A DNA stretch of 53,607 nt. It comes from Erysipelotrichaceae bacterium. Its GTDB lineage: Bacteria > Bacillota_I > Bacilli_A > Erysipelotrichales > Erysipelotrichaceae. The notes below the pieces were generated by a model. It was not told the origin of the DNA. It searched no databases and was given only the letters and a program-made list of their open reading frames with translations. The first letter of the stretch is position 1. Every line of letters begins with the position of its first letter. The DNA lies in NCBI GenBank assembly GCA_900759455.1, contig CAAEVI010000036.1, positions 1-53,607 on the forward strand, given 5' to 3'. This document shows positions 17,367 to 25,801 of this stretch, piece by piece. The position numbers and the translations under genes were made by a program.

Positions 17367-18677
17367 TTATTTTCTTTCCAGCTTCACGATCGTCTCTACT
17401 TTCGCCGTATTCGGGAACATATCAAAAGGAACGATCCTTTTCACTTTGTAACGTTCAGACAATACCGCCAGATTTTTAGCCAGCGTTGACGGGTTGCAGG
17501 AAACATAAATGATTTCCCTGATCTTGCTGCGCAGGATCACTGCAAGCATCGCATCATCCAGACCGCTGCGCGGAGGATCGACCACCAGCAGATCAATGGA
17601 ATTCTTTTTCGACAGATACAAGAGCTTGTCGGCGGCATCCGCACAGACAAACTGAACATTACCGATTCCGTTTTCCCTTGCGCTTTGACGGGCATTCAGG
17701 ACCGCATCCTTGATGATCTCGATGCCGATCACTTCATCCGCCTTGTCTTTGAGATACATCGAAATACCGCCGATCCCGCTGTATGCTTCCACGATGCGTT
17801 CCTTATGTCCTTCCGCCATAAAGGCGATACATTCATACATGGCTTTGGCCTGCTGCGTATTCAGCTGGAAAAAGCTGCGCGGCGATATCGGAAGCTTTAA
17901 TCCGTTCAGATCGAGCATTAAATGACGTTCCCCGCCGAGCAGGATCATTTTCGATCCGAACAGCTCCACTGCCTTTTTGGATGTCTGATAACTCTGCCAC
18001 AGTGATGTCATACCTTCCAGATTCATCAGATCCCGGATCATTTCCTCATCAAAATTTTCTTCTCCGCTCACCAGCGTGCACTGAAATTTATTGTCAAAGC
18101 CTCTTACGATCAGATAACGAAGCCCGCGTTTCTGATGCCAGTCATAAGCACGCACATGATAACGGTTCAGTACTTTCAAGATGCGTCTGCGCATGATCTC
18201 CAGTTCCTTTTCATGCACATAACAGGTTTTCATCGGCACAAAAATATTTGAGTTCGGCATATACATCCCGTTGACCAGTTCCCCGTCTTCCATGGCACAA
18301 GGAAGCTTAAACTGGTTACGGTAAAACAACGTATGCGCAGAGGGCACAATATCTTCGATCAGCCGGGGATTGATCTGTGCATATTTGATCAGTGACTGAC
18401 GCAGGTCTTCACGCTTATAACGAAGCTGTTCCTCATATTCGCTGACCATGTACGGACAGGCACCGCAGCGGCGCTGGATCTCACAGATCGGGCGGACACG
18501 CTTGTCACTGCGGCGAAGGATCTTCACGATCTTCCCTTTTGCATAACGTCCGTTTTTTTCCACCACCTGAATATCCACTTCTTCCCCGCATAGAGCTCCA
18601 GGCACAAAGACAGGAAGCCGGTCAATATAGCCAATGCCTTCCCCGTTGATTCCCATTTTTTTAATCGTAACCTTCAT
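17367..18677 (-). CDS. rlmD: 23S rRNA (uracil-C5)-methyltransferase, RlmD/TrmA family
   Basis: This 436-residue SAM-dependent enzyme makes 5-methyluridine in 23S rRNA. The N-terminal TRAM domain (1-58) is followed by Fe-S cysteines Cys65, Cys71 and Cys74 (PICEIQRRCGACPY) and Cys152 (KTCYV). The methylase domain has SPRSFFQLNTQQA, EAYSGIGGISMYL, DPPRSGLDD and the catalytic cysteine in YVSCNPSTLAKNL. Gram-positives often have one enzyme for both U747 and U1939 (RlmCD), so the exact target is uncertain. It overlaps the upstream YihY gene by four bases (ATGA). Confidence 0.88.
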   Translation of the reverse strand: MKVTIKKMGINGEGIGYIDRLPVFVPGALCGEEVDIQVVEKNGRYAKGKIVKILRRSDKRVRPICEIQRRCGACPYMVSEYEEQLRYKREDLRQSLIKYAQINPRLIEDIVPSAHTLFYRNQFKLPCAMEDGELVNGMYMPNSNIFVPMKTCYVHEKELEIMRRRILKVLNRYHVRAYDWHQKRGLRYLIVRGFDNKFQCTLVSGEENFDEEMIRDLMNLEGMTSLWQSYQTSKKAVELFGSKMILLGGERHLMLDLNGLKLPISPRSFFQLNTQQAKAMYECIAFMAEGHKERIVEAYSGIGGISMYLKDKADEVIGIEIIKDAVLNARQSARENGIGNVQFVCADAADKLLYLSKKNSIDLLVVDPPRSGLDDAMLAVILRSKIREIIYVSCNPSTLAKNLAVLSERYKVKRIVPFDMFPNTAKVETIVKLERK

Positions 18678-19501
18678 AGCTGTCTCCTTCTTCTTTCAGC
18701 TTTCGCTTTCAGTAAAAGACGGCGCACTTTTCCGACCTTCGGCACACATCCCTGTACATTTTCTGTGTTTTCAATCACCACATTGATACAAAAGCCTAGA
18801 TATATAATACAGGCGATTATGTAGATTGACAACAGTAAAGTCATAAACGATGCCAAAGGGCCATAGACCGTCGGATAAGAAGTGAACGTTTCCAGCATCC
18901 ATGTCAGCAGCGTACCGAGAAGCACAAAGGCGCTTACACTGAACAAAGAACCGGCCAGGCCATACAACAGCGGACGATGATAAAATGACAACGCATGGAA
19001 GATCGCCATGAACAATACTATGGCCAATACGGAAGCCGTGATCAGCCAGAACTGCTGAAACAGCATCAGCACAAGATAGGCAGCCCCCAGATAAAGCGCA
19101 AAATATACAGTCAGAAGAATCGCTCTGAGACGAATAAACACACCGGAAAGCCGCACGCCCTCCACCTGTGCGGAAATCAGCAGAAAGGAATAAATGCTGC
19201 GGCTGGCCAGATAAAAAGAAAGGACCAGCGTAGAAATTGTCGCCCAAAGACCGATCGGTTCGCCTTCGCTGGCAAACCACTGTACGAAAGGAACGATGAT
19301 GTCTTCCGGCAAAAAGCGAATCAAAATTTCCACCAGAAACTGATAAGCACCTTCATTGATGATCACGACATATTTAAATACAAGGATGACGGCAATCAGA
19401 ATCGGCGCAATGGTCAGCAGCAGGCTAAAGGCGAGCGCATAACGAAACAAACGCCCCTGAAATGAATCAAAGAGTTCCAATACTTTTCTGATCAGTTCCA
19501 T
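18674..19501 (-). CDS. YihY/BrkB family membrane protein
   Basis: A 275-residue integral membrane protein with about six spans and the family blocks FSLLLTIAPILIAV, FLVEILIRFLPEDIIVPFVQWF and LATWML-like segments near the C-terminus, ending in a basic tail. The family was once called ribonuclease BN in error; its true role, perhaps transport or envelope-related, is unsettled. The start at 19501 has a GGAAGGA site and lies two bases after the stop of the upstream lipoprotein; it overlaps rlmD by four bases, so the three form one operon. Confidence 0.85.
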   Translation of the reverse strand: MELIRKVLELFDSFQGRLFRYALAFSLLLTIAPILIAVILVFKYVVIINEGAYQFLVEILIRFLPEDIIVPFVQWFASEGEPIGLWATISTLVLSFYLASRSIYSFLLISAQVEGVRLSGVFIRLRAILLTVYFALYLGAAYLVLMLFQQFWLITASVLAIVLFMAIFHALSFYHRPLLYGLAGSLFSVSAFVLLGTLLTWMLETFTSYPTVYGPLASFMTLLLSIYIIACIIYLGFCINVVIENTENVQGCVPKVGKVRRLLLKAKAERRRRQL

Positions 19502-19503
19502 AA

Positions 19504-19956
19504 TTACAATCCTTCCACATATGCACGCATCCACTGTGCCTGTTCCCCGATGAACACACAGCAGTAATTGCCGCGCGTCACAAGATAGGCATCATAACCT
19601 TCCTGCCGGGCACGCTGACAGCGCTGCTGTGCTTTTTCTATTATTATACTCCTGTTTTGATCGCTGCAGTGAAAAATCGCCGCTTCCGACACAATGTCAC
19701 TGCGAATCGCGGACAGCAAAGCATAGTCGTTTGCTGCAAGCGAAAGCTGATAGGTCTCTTTCAAGTATTGCTCATTTTCCGTTTTTTCATTCAAAAAAGG
19801 TCCTCTGTTTTCTTCCCGCATTGCGTCAGCCATCTGCATCCAGGCTTCCTTCATGTTCAGATTGTCATGTTCAAACGATCCGACGCCGCAGCCGCTGCAA
19901 ACCAGCAGCAAAAACAACAGTGCGATTACTCTTTTCAACAATAGCGCCCCTGTCAT
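19504..19956 (-). CDS. Predicted small lipoprotein
   Basis: A 150-residue protein with a lipoprotein signal peptide (LLKRVIALLFLLLVCSGCG) and the lipid-anchored Cys at about residue 18. The mature part is helical and charged; near the C-terminus it has GYDAYLVTRGNYCCVFIGEQAQW, which looks like a short SPOR-like strand-rich unit, but I do not assign it to a family. The start at 19956 is chosen because the signal peptide begins there; the ribosome site (GGGAA) is weak. It is the first gene of the lipoprotein-yihY-rlmD operon. Confidence 0.7.
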   Translation of the reverse strand: MTGALLLKRVIALLFLLLVCSGCGVGSFEHDNLNMKEAWMQMADAMREENRGPFLNEKTENEQYLKETYQLSLAANDYALLSAIRSDIVSEAAIFHCSDQNRSIIIEKAQQRCQRARQEGYDAYLVTRGNYCCVFIGEQAQWMRAYVEGL

Positions 19957-19973
19957 ACTATATTCCCGGAACA

Positions 19974-19999
19974 TAAAAAAAAGACGCAGCGCGTCTTTT
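19974..19999 (-). terminator. Rho-independent terminator after pyrophosphatase-like gene
   Basis: On the minus strand AAAAGACGC / GCGTCTTTT, a 9-bp stem with a 3-base loop, followed by four more T. It begins at the stop codon (19998-20000). Confidence 0.88.
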
Positions 20000-20387
20000 A
20001 ATCATTTACTGCCCATTCCGGCACTTCTTTTCCACGACGTACCAGGATCGCCTTCTGAAATTCCGTCTGATTCAGGAACTCAAGAATCTTGCGTTCTTCC
20101 TCTTCGCGGCATCCCACCAGCAGTTTTACTTCACAGTCTTTTTTCAGGATATCGGCGCTGACCACGACCGCCTGAATAAGATTTGACTTCACTGAACCGC
20201 GGAACACATCGATCGGAGACTGATCTGAACCAGTCGTATCATTCAGATAACCGTAATCCACCGGATAAACCAGGTTGCTGTACTTGTAATGACATGTCCC
20301 TTTCGGCCGATCAACGATCAGCTTAGACGAAAGATAAAGTGTATCCAGTTTCTGCCAAAAAAACGCATTGTTCTCTAATGTATTCAT
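19998..20387 (-). CDS. Short inorganic pyrophosphatase-like protein
   Basis: A 129-residue relative of family I inorganic pyrophosphatases (usually about 170-175 residues). RPKGTCHYKYSNLVYPVDYGYLNDT matches the family core, but the metal-binding motif DGDPxD is replaced by DQSPID, so one of the three clustered aspartates is a serine; a later aspartate/lysine pair (KKDCEVKLLVG) is kept. It may have a changed substrate, weak activity or a binding role. It follows the alpha-hydroxy-acid oxidase gene by 12 bases, so the two are co-transcribed. Confidence 0.7.
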   Translation of the reverse strand: MNTLENNAFFWQKLDTLYLSSKLIVDRPKGTCHYKYSNLVYPVDYGYLNDTTGSDQSPIDVFRGSVKSNLIQAVVVSADILKKDCEVKLLVGCREEEERKILEFLNQTEFQKAILVRRGKEVPEWAVND

Positions 20388-20399
20388 TTTATATTCCTC

Positions 20400-21422
20400 C
20401 TAAAATCCACAGACTACCATGTCTCGTGTAATATCTTTGATCGTCTTGCAGCCTGCAAGCGCCATTGTTTCCTTCAATTCAAGCTGGATCTTGCGCAGAT
20501 ATGTTTCCACACCATGCTCCATATCGCCAATGGCCGCATGAGAAACAGGTCGTCCGATCAGGACACCGTCTGCACCTAGCGCCAGTGCCTTAAACACATC
20601 ATTGCCGCTGCGGAAACCGCCGTCGACAAAAATTTTCATTTTTCCGTCGACCGCTTTTACGATTTCTTCCAAAACTTCAATTCCCGCCTGTGCTCCATCC
20701 AGTACACGACCGCCGTGATTGGATACGATGATACCGGCAGCTCCCGCTTCCAGCGCCTTTTTCGCACCGCGCACGCTCATGATTCCCTTTAAGATGAACG
20801 GAGCATCCGCTTTGGCGATGATTTCCTTCAGATCCTCTACCGTCTTGAAACCGACAGGGACCTCACTGTTGCGAAGATTGCTGAGACCGCTGGCATCGAT
20901 ATCCGATGCGATGGCAGGACATCCGCAGGAATTGGCAAGTTCGATCCGCCAGTCCATATGGCCCTGTGCCCATGGCTTGATGGTCGGAATGCCTTTTCCT
21001 TCATATTTCTTTACGATTTCGCATGGCTCACGGAACATCTCGTCAAATTTTCCGTCACCGGTAAATGCCAGTGTCCCTGCCGCGATGCTTCCTGCAACCA
21101 CTGCTTCCGTGTAATCTTTATCGCTCATCTGTGCTCCGTAATTCTGCAGAATACCGCTAATCGGAGCCGCATAGACTGGAAGGGATACCTTCTGTCCGAA
21201 AAAATCAGATTCTGTGGAAATATCCTCGTTTCTGGTAATCGTATCCATCACGATCGTCACCTGATCGAGCATCTGCACATTGCGGACAAAAGCGGAACCG
21301 CTGCCTTTTCCACCCGGTCCCGGTGTTTCTCCGCGGCAGGCCAGCCCGTTACAGGATGGACAGCAGCGGCATATCTTACATTTTTCACGAGCTGCAGCAT
21401 AGACCTCGTTCCATGTTTTCAT
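20400..21422 (-). CDS. FMN-dependent alpha-hydroxy-acid oxidizing enzyme
   Basis: A 340-residue TIM-barrel flavoenzyme of the lactate/glycolate oxidase family. PVYAAPISGI, the catalytic SNHGGRVLDGAQAG block (His and Arg) and FVDGGFRSGNDVFKALALGADGVLIGRP (FMN phosphate site) are present. Unlike classic lactate oxidases, it has a Cys-rich N-terminus (CKICRCCPSCNGLACRGE) seen in a clade from anaerobes, which suggests a metal or redox site. The substrate (lactate or another 2-hydroxy acid) and electron acceptor are not shown. The ATG at 21422 is preferred to an upstream TTG. Confidence 0.88.
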   Translation of the reverse strand: MKTWNEVYAAAREKCKICRCCPSCNGLACRGETPGPGGKGSGSAFVRNVQMLDQVTIVMDTITRNEDISTESDFFGQKVSLPVYAAPISGILQNYGAQMSDKDYTEAVVAGSIAAGTLAFTGDGKFDEMFREPCEIVKKYEGKGIPTIKPWAQGHMDWRIELANSCGCPAIASDIDASGLSNLRNSEVPVGFKTVEDLKEIIAKADAPFILKGIMSVRGAKKALEAGAAGIIVSNHGGRVLDGAQAGIEVLEEIVKAVDGKMKIFVDGGFRSGNDVFKALALGADGVLIGRPVSHAAIGDMEHGVETYLRKIQLELKETMALAGCKTIKDITRDMVVCGF

Positions 21423-21463
21423 TATCAACCCTACTTCCCAATTGCTTTTCAATATACCATTCT

Positions 21464-21492
21464 ATTATATCGGCAATGAAACTATTTCGCAA
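21464..21492 (-). promoter_or_regulatory. Promoter of the alpha-hydroxy-acid oxidase gene
   Basis: On the minus strand TTGCGA (21487-21492), 17 bases, then a perfect TATAAT (21464-21469), about 40 bases before the start codon. Confidence 0.65.
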
Positions 21493-21570
21493 TCATTTTC
21501 ATAGAATTTTCATAATTTATTTCAGAGTCACTCATTCCAAATGAAAGTCTGCGATATCTTCATTTGCTAA

Positions 21571-21594
21571 AAAAAAGACCGTCTCCGGTCTTTC
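21571..21594 (-). terminator. Rho-independent terminator after the NrdD-tail-like gene
   Basis: On the minus strand AAAGACCG / CGGTCTTT with a 4-base loop and a run of T; it lies 6 bases beyond the stop codon at 21600. Confidence 0.85.
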
Positions 21595-21599
21595 GATTT

Positions 21600-21884
21600 C
21601 TACATATGTTTTACACGATCGCGCTCTTCGGCACGCTTGGCATCATTGAAACGATCTACCGTTCCTACCAGATATCCGGTAATACGGCGGATCTTTTCAA
21701 ATCCCTGCGGTTCCAGATAATAGCCCAGATTTACGTCATCCCCGTCAAAATCCAGATTTATGCGTTCTATGCTGCGATTATGATTTTTAGACTGAATGTA
21801 ATGAATATAAGCACGACACTCTTTCTCGCTCAGCTCTTCATTTGACGAAATTTTAATTCCATCTACAGTTACTTCATATGACAT
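21600..21884 (-). CDS. Small protein resembling the glycyl-radical tail of anaerobic NrdD
   Basis: A 94-residue protein. Its last ~30 residues, RRITGYLVGTVDRFNDAKRA followed by EERDRVKHM, closely match the C-terminal end of class III ribonucleotide reductase (NrdD), where the glycine before TyrLeu in that motif carries the radical (Gly70 here by alignment). The zinc-binding CxxC pairs that precede this region in NrdD are absent, as is the catalytic barrel. The first 60 residues are charged and not recognised. It stands alone with its own terminator. It may be a spare radical domain, a regulator, or simply a small family named after NrdD. Confidence 0.75.
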   Translation of the reverse strand: MSYEVTVDGIKISSNEELSEKECRAYIHYIQSKNHNRSIERINLDFDGDDVNLGYYLEPQGFEKIRRITGYLVGTVDRFNDAKRAEERDRVKHM

Positions 21885-21955
21885 ATGACAGCCTCCTCTT
21901 TCTTCTTTAACTTATTATAGTCTTCTTGTCGCGCATTGTAAAACACAATGACCTA

Positions 21956-23092
21956 TTATTTTTGAAAGAGAGAGTAATACATACGGATGATCGAATAAGC
22001 GGCCGCCTGCAGTTTTTCCGGCGCCTGCTGCAATGCCTGCTGAAAAGTCATGGCTCTGTCCGCAATACTGAAAATGCCGATAAAGCCAAGCTCATAGAGC
22101 TGCTCGTATCCAAGCCCCAGTGCCCCGCTGATGCAGATGATCGGCTTGCCGGCTTCCCGCGCGACTGCCGCGATGCCTGCCGGCACCTTCCCATACATCG
22201 TCTGAACATCGCTTTGGCCTTCGCCGCTGATCAGCAGATCGCAATCCTGTACCTGCTGACGCAGTGTGCTGGAATCGATCAACAGATCGATGCCCGGTAC
22301 CATTTTCGCATGAAGCAGACCGATCAGCACAGCACCGATCCCGCCGGCGGCTCCTCCTCCTTCATAGCTGTCAAGATCCACTTTACGATACCGCTGGATC
22401 TGATTACGGTAGTTTTCCATCGCTTTGTCAATACGTTCCAGTTGATTGAGGTAAAGGCCCTTCTGCCTTCCAAATGTGTAAGTAGCTCCCTTTTCTCCCA
22501 GCAGATGGTTTTTTACATCACAGGCCACAATCAGTTCAATGCCTTCCAGCTGATTCAAACGGTTGAAATCAATGAAACGGATCTTTTCCAGATTGACTGC
22601 CTGCGGTGACAGATATTTGTGATCACGGTCATAAAAACGGGCTCCCAGGCTTTGCAGCAGTCCCATGCCGCCGTCATTGGTACTGCTTCCGCCTAACCCG
22701 ATGATGATCTTGCGGCAGCCGCGGCCGGCCGCATCCAGCAGCATGGTCCCGACACCATAGCTGCTTGCCAGCAGAGGATTTCGTTTTTCACGAGGATACA
22801 TCGTCAGACCGATGGAACTGGCCACATCGATGACCGCCGTCTGATCGTCATCGATCAAAGCATAACTGGCTTCGATCTTTTTGCCGTAAGCATCACTTGT
22901 CCTGACTTGGACCATTCTTCCGCCGCATACATCACAAAATGCGGCTGCCGTGCCTTCGCCACCGTCCGCCATCGTATAAGAAACGACTTCGATCCGCGGA
23001 TCGACACGACGGATCGCCTGTTCGATCTGCCCTGCCGCTTCTCTTGATGTCATGCATCCCTTGTAAGAATCACAGGCTATAATGATCTTCAA
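21956..23092 (-). CDS. garK: Glycerate kinase (GarK/GlxK type)
   Basis: This 378-residue kinase phosphorylates D-glycerate with ATP, giving 2-phosphoglycerate in the GarK-type family. Family blocks: ACDSYKGCMTSREAAGQIEQAI at the N-terminus, MADGGEGTAAAF, IGLGGSSTNDGGMGLLQSLGA, and SGEGQSDVQTMYGKVPAGIA near residue 290. Length is normal. It uses a TTG start five bases after an AGGGAGGTG site. It is a single gene; no other glycerate or glucarate pathway genes are next to it. Confidence 0.92.
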   Translation of the reverse strand: MKIIIACDSYKGCMTSREAAGQIEQAIRRVDPRIEVVSYTMADGGEGTAAAFCDVCGGRMVQVRTSDAYGKKIEASYALIDDDQTAVIDVASSIGLTMYPREKRNPLLASSYGVGTMLLDAAGRGCRKIIIGLGGSSTNDGGMGLLQSLGARFYDRDHKYLSPQAVNLEKIRFIDFNRLNQLEGIELIVACDVKNHLLGEKGATYTFGRQKGLYLNQLERIDKAMENYRNQIQRYRKVDLDSYEGGGAAGGIGAVLIGLLHAKMVPGIDLLIDSSTLRQQVQDCDLLISGEGQSDVQTMYGKVPAGIAAVAREAGKPIICISGALGLGYEQLYELGFIGIFSIADRAMTFQQALQQAPEKLQAAAYSIIRMYYSLFQK

Positions 23093-23196
23093 AATAACAC
23101 CTCCCTGCTGCGTGCGCTTTTTTATACGTAGATATTATCACAATCCAATGCCTTGTTCCAGCAGTTCCCGACAGAAATGACAATGTTCATGAAAGA

Positions 23197-23225
23197 TAAA
23201 AAAAGAGAGTCCCGGGACTCTCTTT
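23197..23225 (-). terminator. Rho-independent terminator after the lysozyme gene
   Basis: A 12-bp perfect palindrome with no spacer (arms 23202-23213 and 23214-23225, core CCCGGG) followed by a T run on the minus strand, seven bases after the lysozyme stop. Confidence 0.88.
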
Positions 23226-23231
23226 CCTGCA

Positions 23232-24296
23232 TCATCGTACACGCAGACGCTGACCGACAACAATATAATTCGGATCCGGGAGATGATTCATTTCCGCCAG
23301 CCGCTGTACACTGGTCGCAAAGCGTCTGGCAATCCTTTCCAGCGTATCCCCTTTTCTTACTGTATAGTATTCTTTTGACATCTCCTGCAGCCGTTCATTG
23401 ACCCTTTTCTGAACTGCTTTTGCATCATAGCCGGCAGCCTCCAGACGTCTGATTCTTTCCTCTCCGTTTCCCCATTTTCCTTTAATTACTTCCTCGGCAA
23501 TTTCATCTGTGCTTTTTTTGCGTGTTTTTTCATCAACCAGCGCCATGATCACTTTCGGATCATAACCGGCCTTTTTCAGTCGCTGATCTCTTTCTGCTCC
23601 CTGTCCCCATTTGCCCGCAATGACTTCCGCCGCGATCTGTTCGTTGCTCTTTTTTCTGCGATCCTCCTGCCGTCGGGTTTCTTCGTCCCAATCTGTTCTG
23701 TTTCCGTAAAAACGGTCGAAATCAAGATTGCCGTTCCAGCCGGCAAGGCGTCCGTGACTGGTCCACTGCCAGCATGCAGTGGACTTCCAGTAACGGGTGC
23801 TGACCAAAGTGCCGGCATTTCGCATGTCATAGTTGTATGCAGGCGTGTTGCTGCGGTACAGTGCCATCCATAAACGATAATGTTTTGCCACCTGACTCCA
23901 GTTGTGACTGTTGGCCACTGATTCGCTCATATAGATCCATGGCCGTACCCTGGTTTTTTTGAACACCTCATCCAGCCACTGCTTCGCCCATTTCACATTG
24001 CCGATTTCTTCCGCCTCCCAATCCAGTACCGGGATTGCCTTCCCGATGTATGGCTTGAAGATGCGCAGGAACCACTCTGCCTCCTTGACGGCAGGATTCT
24101 CTTTGCCGGGGCGCGCAAAATGATACAGTCCCAGCTTTTTTTTGCTGCTCAGCGCCGCTTTGGCAAATGTATGACAACTGGGATCCTCATAGCCGATCCC
24201 CTCACTTGCCTTGACAATAACAAAGTCCGCTTTGATCGTGCGAACATCCAGTCCTCTTTGATAGTTTGAAATATCGATTCCGTTCAATACTGGCAT
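23232..24296 (-). CDS. GH25 lysozyme with two Cpl-7 repeats and LysM
   Basis: A 354-residue muramidase. The GH25 domain (residues 4-205) has the catalytic/carboxylate residues in GIDISNYQ (Asp8) and LDWEAEE (Asp92, Glu94). Two Cpl-7/CW_7 peptidoglycan-binding repeats follow (~219-260 and ~263-304), each with the pattern IA.EVI.GKWG.G.ER and AGYD. A C-terminal LysM domain (~311-354) binds glycan strands. No signal peptide is visible: the protein starts directly with the catalytic fold after an AAGGAGGG site. The layout is like phage endolysins such as Cpl-7, but no phage genes are nearby. Confidence 0.9.
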   Translation of the reverse strand: MPVLNGIDISNYQRGLDVRTIKADFVIVKASEGIGYEDPSCHTFAKAALSSKKKLGLYHFARPGKENPAVKEAEWFLRIFKPYIGKAIPVLDWEAEEIGNVKWAKQWLDEVFKKTRVRPWIYMSESVANSHNWSQVAKHYRLWMALYRSNTPAYNYDMRNAGTLVSTRYWKSTACWQWTSHGRLAGWNGNLDFDRFYGNRTDWDEETRRQEDRRKKSNEQIAAEVIAGKWGQGAERDQRLKKAGYDPKVIMALVDEKTRKKSTDEIAEEVIKGKWGNGEERIRRLEAAGYDAKAVQKRVNERLQEMSKEYYTVRKGDTLERIARRFATSVQRLAEMNHLPDPNYIVVGQRLRVR

Positions 24297-24363
24297 ACCA
24301 TCCCTCCTTGTCTTTTTATCGTATGAAAGACACAACAGGAATGACGGGCGATAACACAGCATG

Positions 24364-25707
24364 TCATCGCTGCTTTGCCCGCCGTTGCAGATATTCTTTG
24401 GAAAGACGCACACACTCCTTTTGAAACAGCCACAGCACATACAGATTGCAAAGCAGCATGCAGCCATTGAGGGTATCGCTGATTTCCCATACCGCGTCGG
24501 TTTTCAGCATGCTGCTGAAATAAAGCACACCGACAAACAGCAGTCGATATGCCCCTTTGACCGCAGTTCCCTCAAACAGATAATCCAGGCACCGGCTCGC
24601 ATAATAATACCAGCCCAGCATCGTGGGAAAAGCAAACAGAAAGATCATCCAGGCAAACAGGAAACTGCCCGGCGCTCCGAAAAAGGACGTAAAACATTCC
24701 TGCATCAGCATGGTCCCGTCACTGGTGAAAAAAACACCGTCCGAGAAAAAGCAAAGCAATACCAGCGCACTGATCGTCGTTATGACAAATGTATCAAAAA
24801 ACACCTCGATGATTCCGATAAATCCCAGCAGAACGGGTTCATCACACTGTTTGGAAGCATATGCCAGCGGTGAACTCCCCATCCCTGCTTCATGTGAAAA
24901 GATGCCCCGCGTAAAACCGTAATGCATCGCTCTTGAAACGACGAAACCGCCGGTTCCCCCGATAAAAGCGGCGGGATCCAAAGCCGAGGAGAAAACAGCA
25001 GAAATCACACCGGCGAGACGTTCATGATAGACGCTTAGAATCACAAGACAGGCAGAAACGTAACAGATACAGGCCAACGGAACAAGAAAGGAATTAATTG
25101 CCTGGATCCTTTTGCCTTTTCCTGAAAGCGACAGCCATAAAAGCAAAGCCACGGTGCCGGCCGTAAAGGAAGGGGAAAGCGAAAAGCCGCGTGTGGCACT
25201 GATGATGGCGCCTGCCGGTGCCATGCAACCGACACCGAGGGCGGCAAACAGGCAGCACAGACAAAAACAGACAGATAAGAAAACCTGCTTTTTCTTTTCT
25301 CCCAGCAAGATCATGGCACCGCCGATCCAGCCTCCCTTTCCATCAGGACGCTGATAAGCACAGGCCAGTGTCGTTTCCGCATATTTCAAGCCCATTCCCA
25401 GCACTCCGCTGATCATGATCCAGAAAAGAGAACCGGGTCCCCCCAGTGCCAGTGCACTGGCAGCACCGGCAATGCTTCCTGTCCCCAATGTACCCGCAAG
25501 TGCCGTATACAGCAATTTTCGCCGCTGCTTTCCCTGCCTTCCCTTCATCGAATCCAACAGATCGGCTGCAAGCCGAAACGGATGAAACACCAAAAGATGA
25601 CGCAAGCGAAACAACAGCCACAATGCCGTTACGGTCAATGCCAGAACACCTGCCCATCCCCATATGATCTGATTCAGCTGATGATTCATCCATAAGATCT
25701 TATTCAT
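24364..25707 (-). CDS. Sodium:alanine/glycine symporter (AGCS family)
   Basis: A 447-residue carrier with about 11 membrane spans. The AGCS signature is visible in GTLGTGSIAGAASALALGGPGSLFW and the adjacent GMGLKYAETTLACAYQ, and in FTRGIFSHEAGMGSSPLAYA. The family takes up alanine or glycine with Na+; the substrate here could differ. It is followed after a 67-base gap by the lysozyme gene on the same strand. Confidence 0.88.
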   Translation of the reverse strand: MNKILWMNHQLNQIIWGWAGVLALTVTALWLLFRLRHLLVFHPFRLAADLLDSMKGRQGKQRRKLLYTALAGTLGTGSIAGAASALALGGPGSLFWIMISGVLGMGLKYAETTLACAYQRPDGKGGWIGGAMILLGEKKKQVFLSVCFCLCCLFAALGVGCMAPAGAIISATRGFSLSPSFTAGTVALLLWLSLSGKGKRIQAINSFLVPLACICYVSACLVILSVYHERLAGVISAVFSSALDPAAFIGGTGGFVVSRAMHYGFTRGIFSHEAGMGSSPLAYASKQCDEPVLLGFIGIIEVFFDTFVITTISALVLLCFFSDGVFFTSDGTMLMQECFTSFFGAPGSFLFAWMIFLFAFPTMLGWYYYASRCLDYLFEGTAVKGAYRLLFVGVLYFSSMLKTDAVWEISDTLNGCMLLCNLYVLWLFQKECVRLSKEYLQRRAKQR

Positions 25708-25754
25708 GTCTTCACCTTTTGCAGTATATGTCGCGGACAGTTTCTTTCATTCAT

Positions 25755-25786
25755 AAAAAAAAAAACGGTAACCAGCGTACCGTTTT
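25755..25786 (-). terminator. Rho-independent terminator after the DUF885 gene
   Basis: On the minus strand AAAACGGTA / TACCGTTTT with a 7-base loop, then a run of T, 16 bases beyond the stop codon at 25802. Confidence 0.9.
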
Positions 25787-25801
25787 CTTCTATAACATTT
25801 T

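Noticed and set aside
23232..25707. Prophage remnant around the lysozyme gene
   Set aside because: Only the lysozyme looks phage-like; neighbours are a symporter and metabolic genes, and no integrase, holin, attachment repeat or structural gene is visible.
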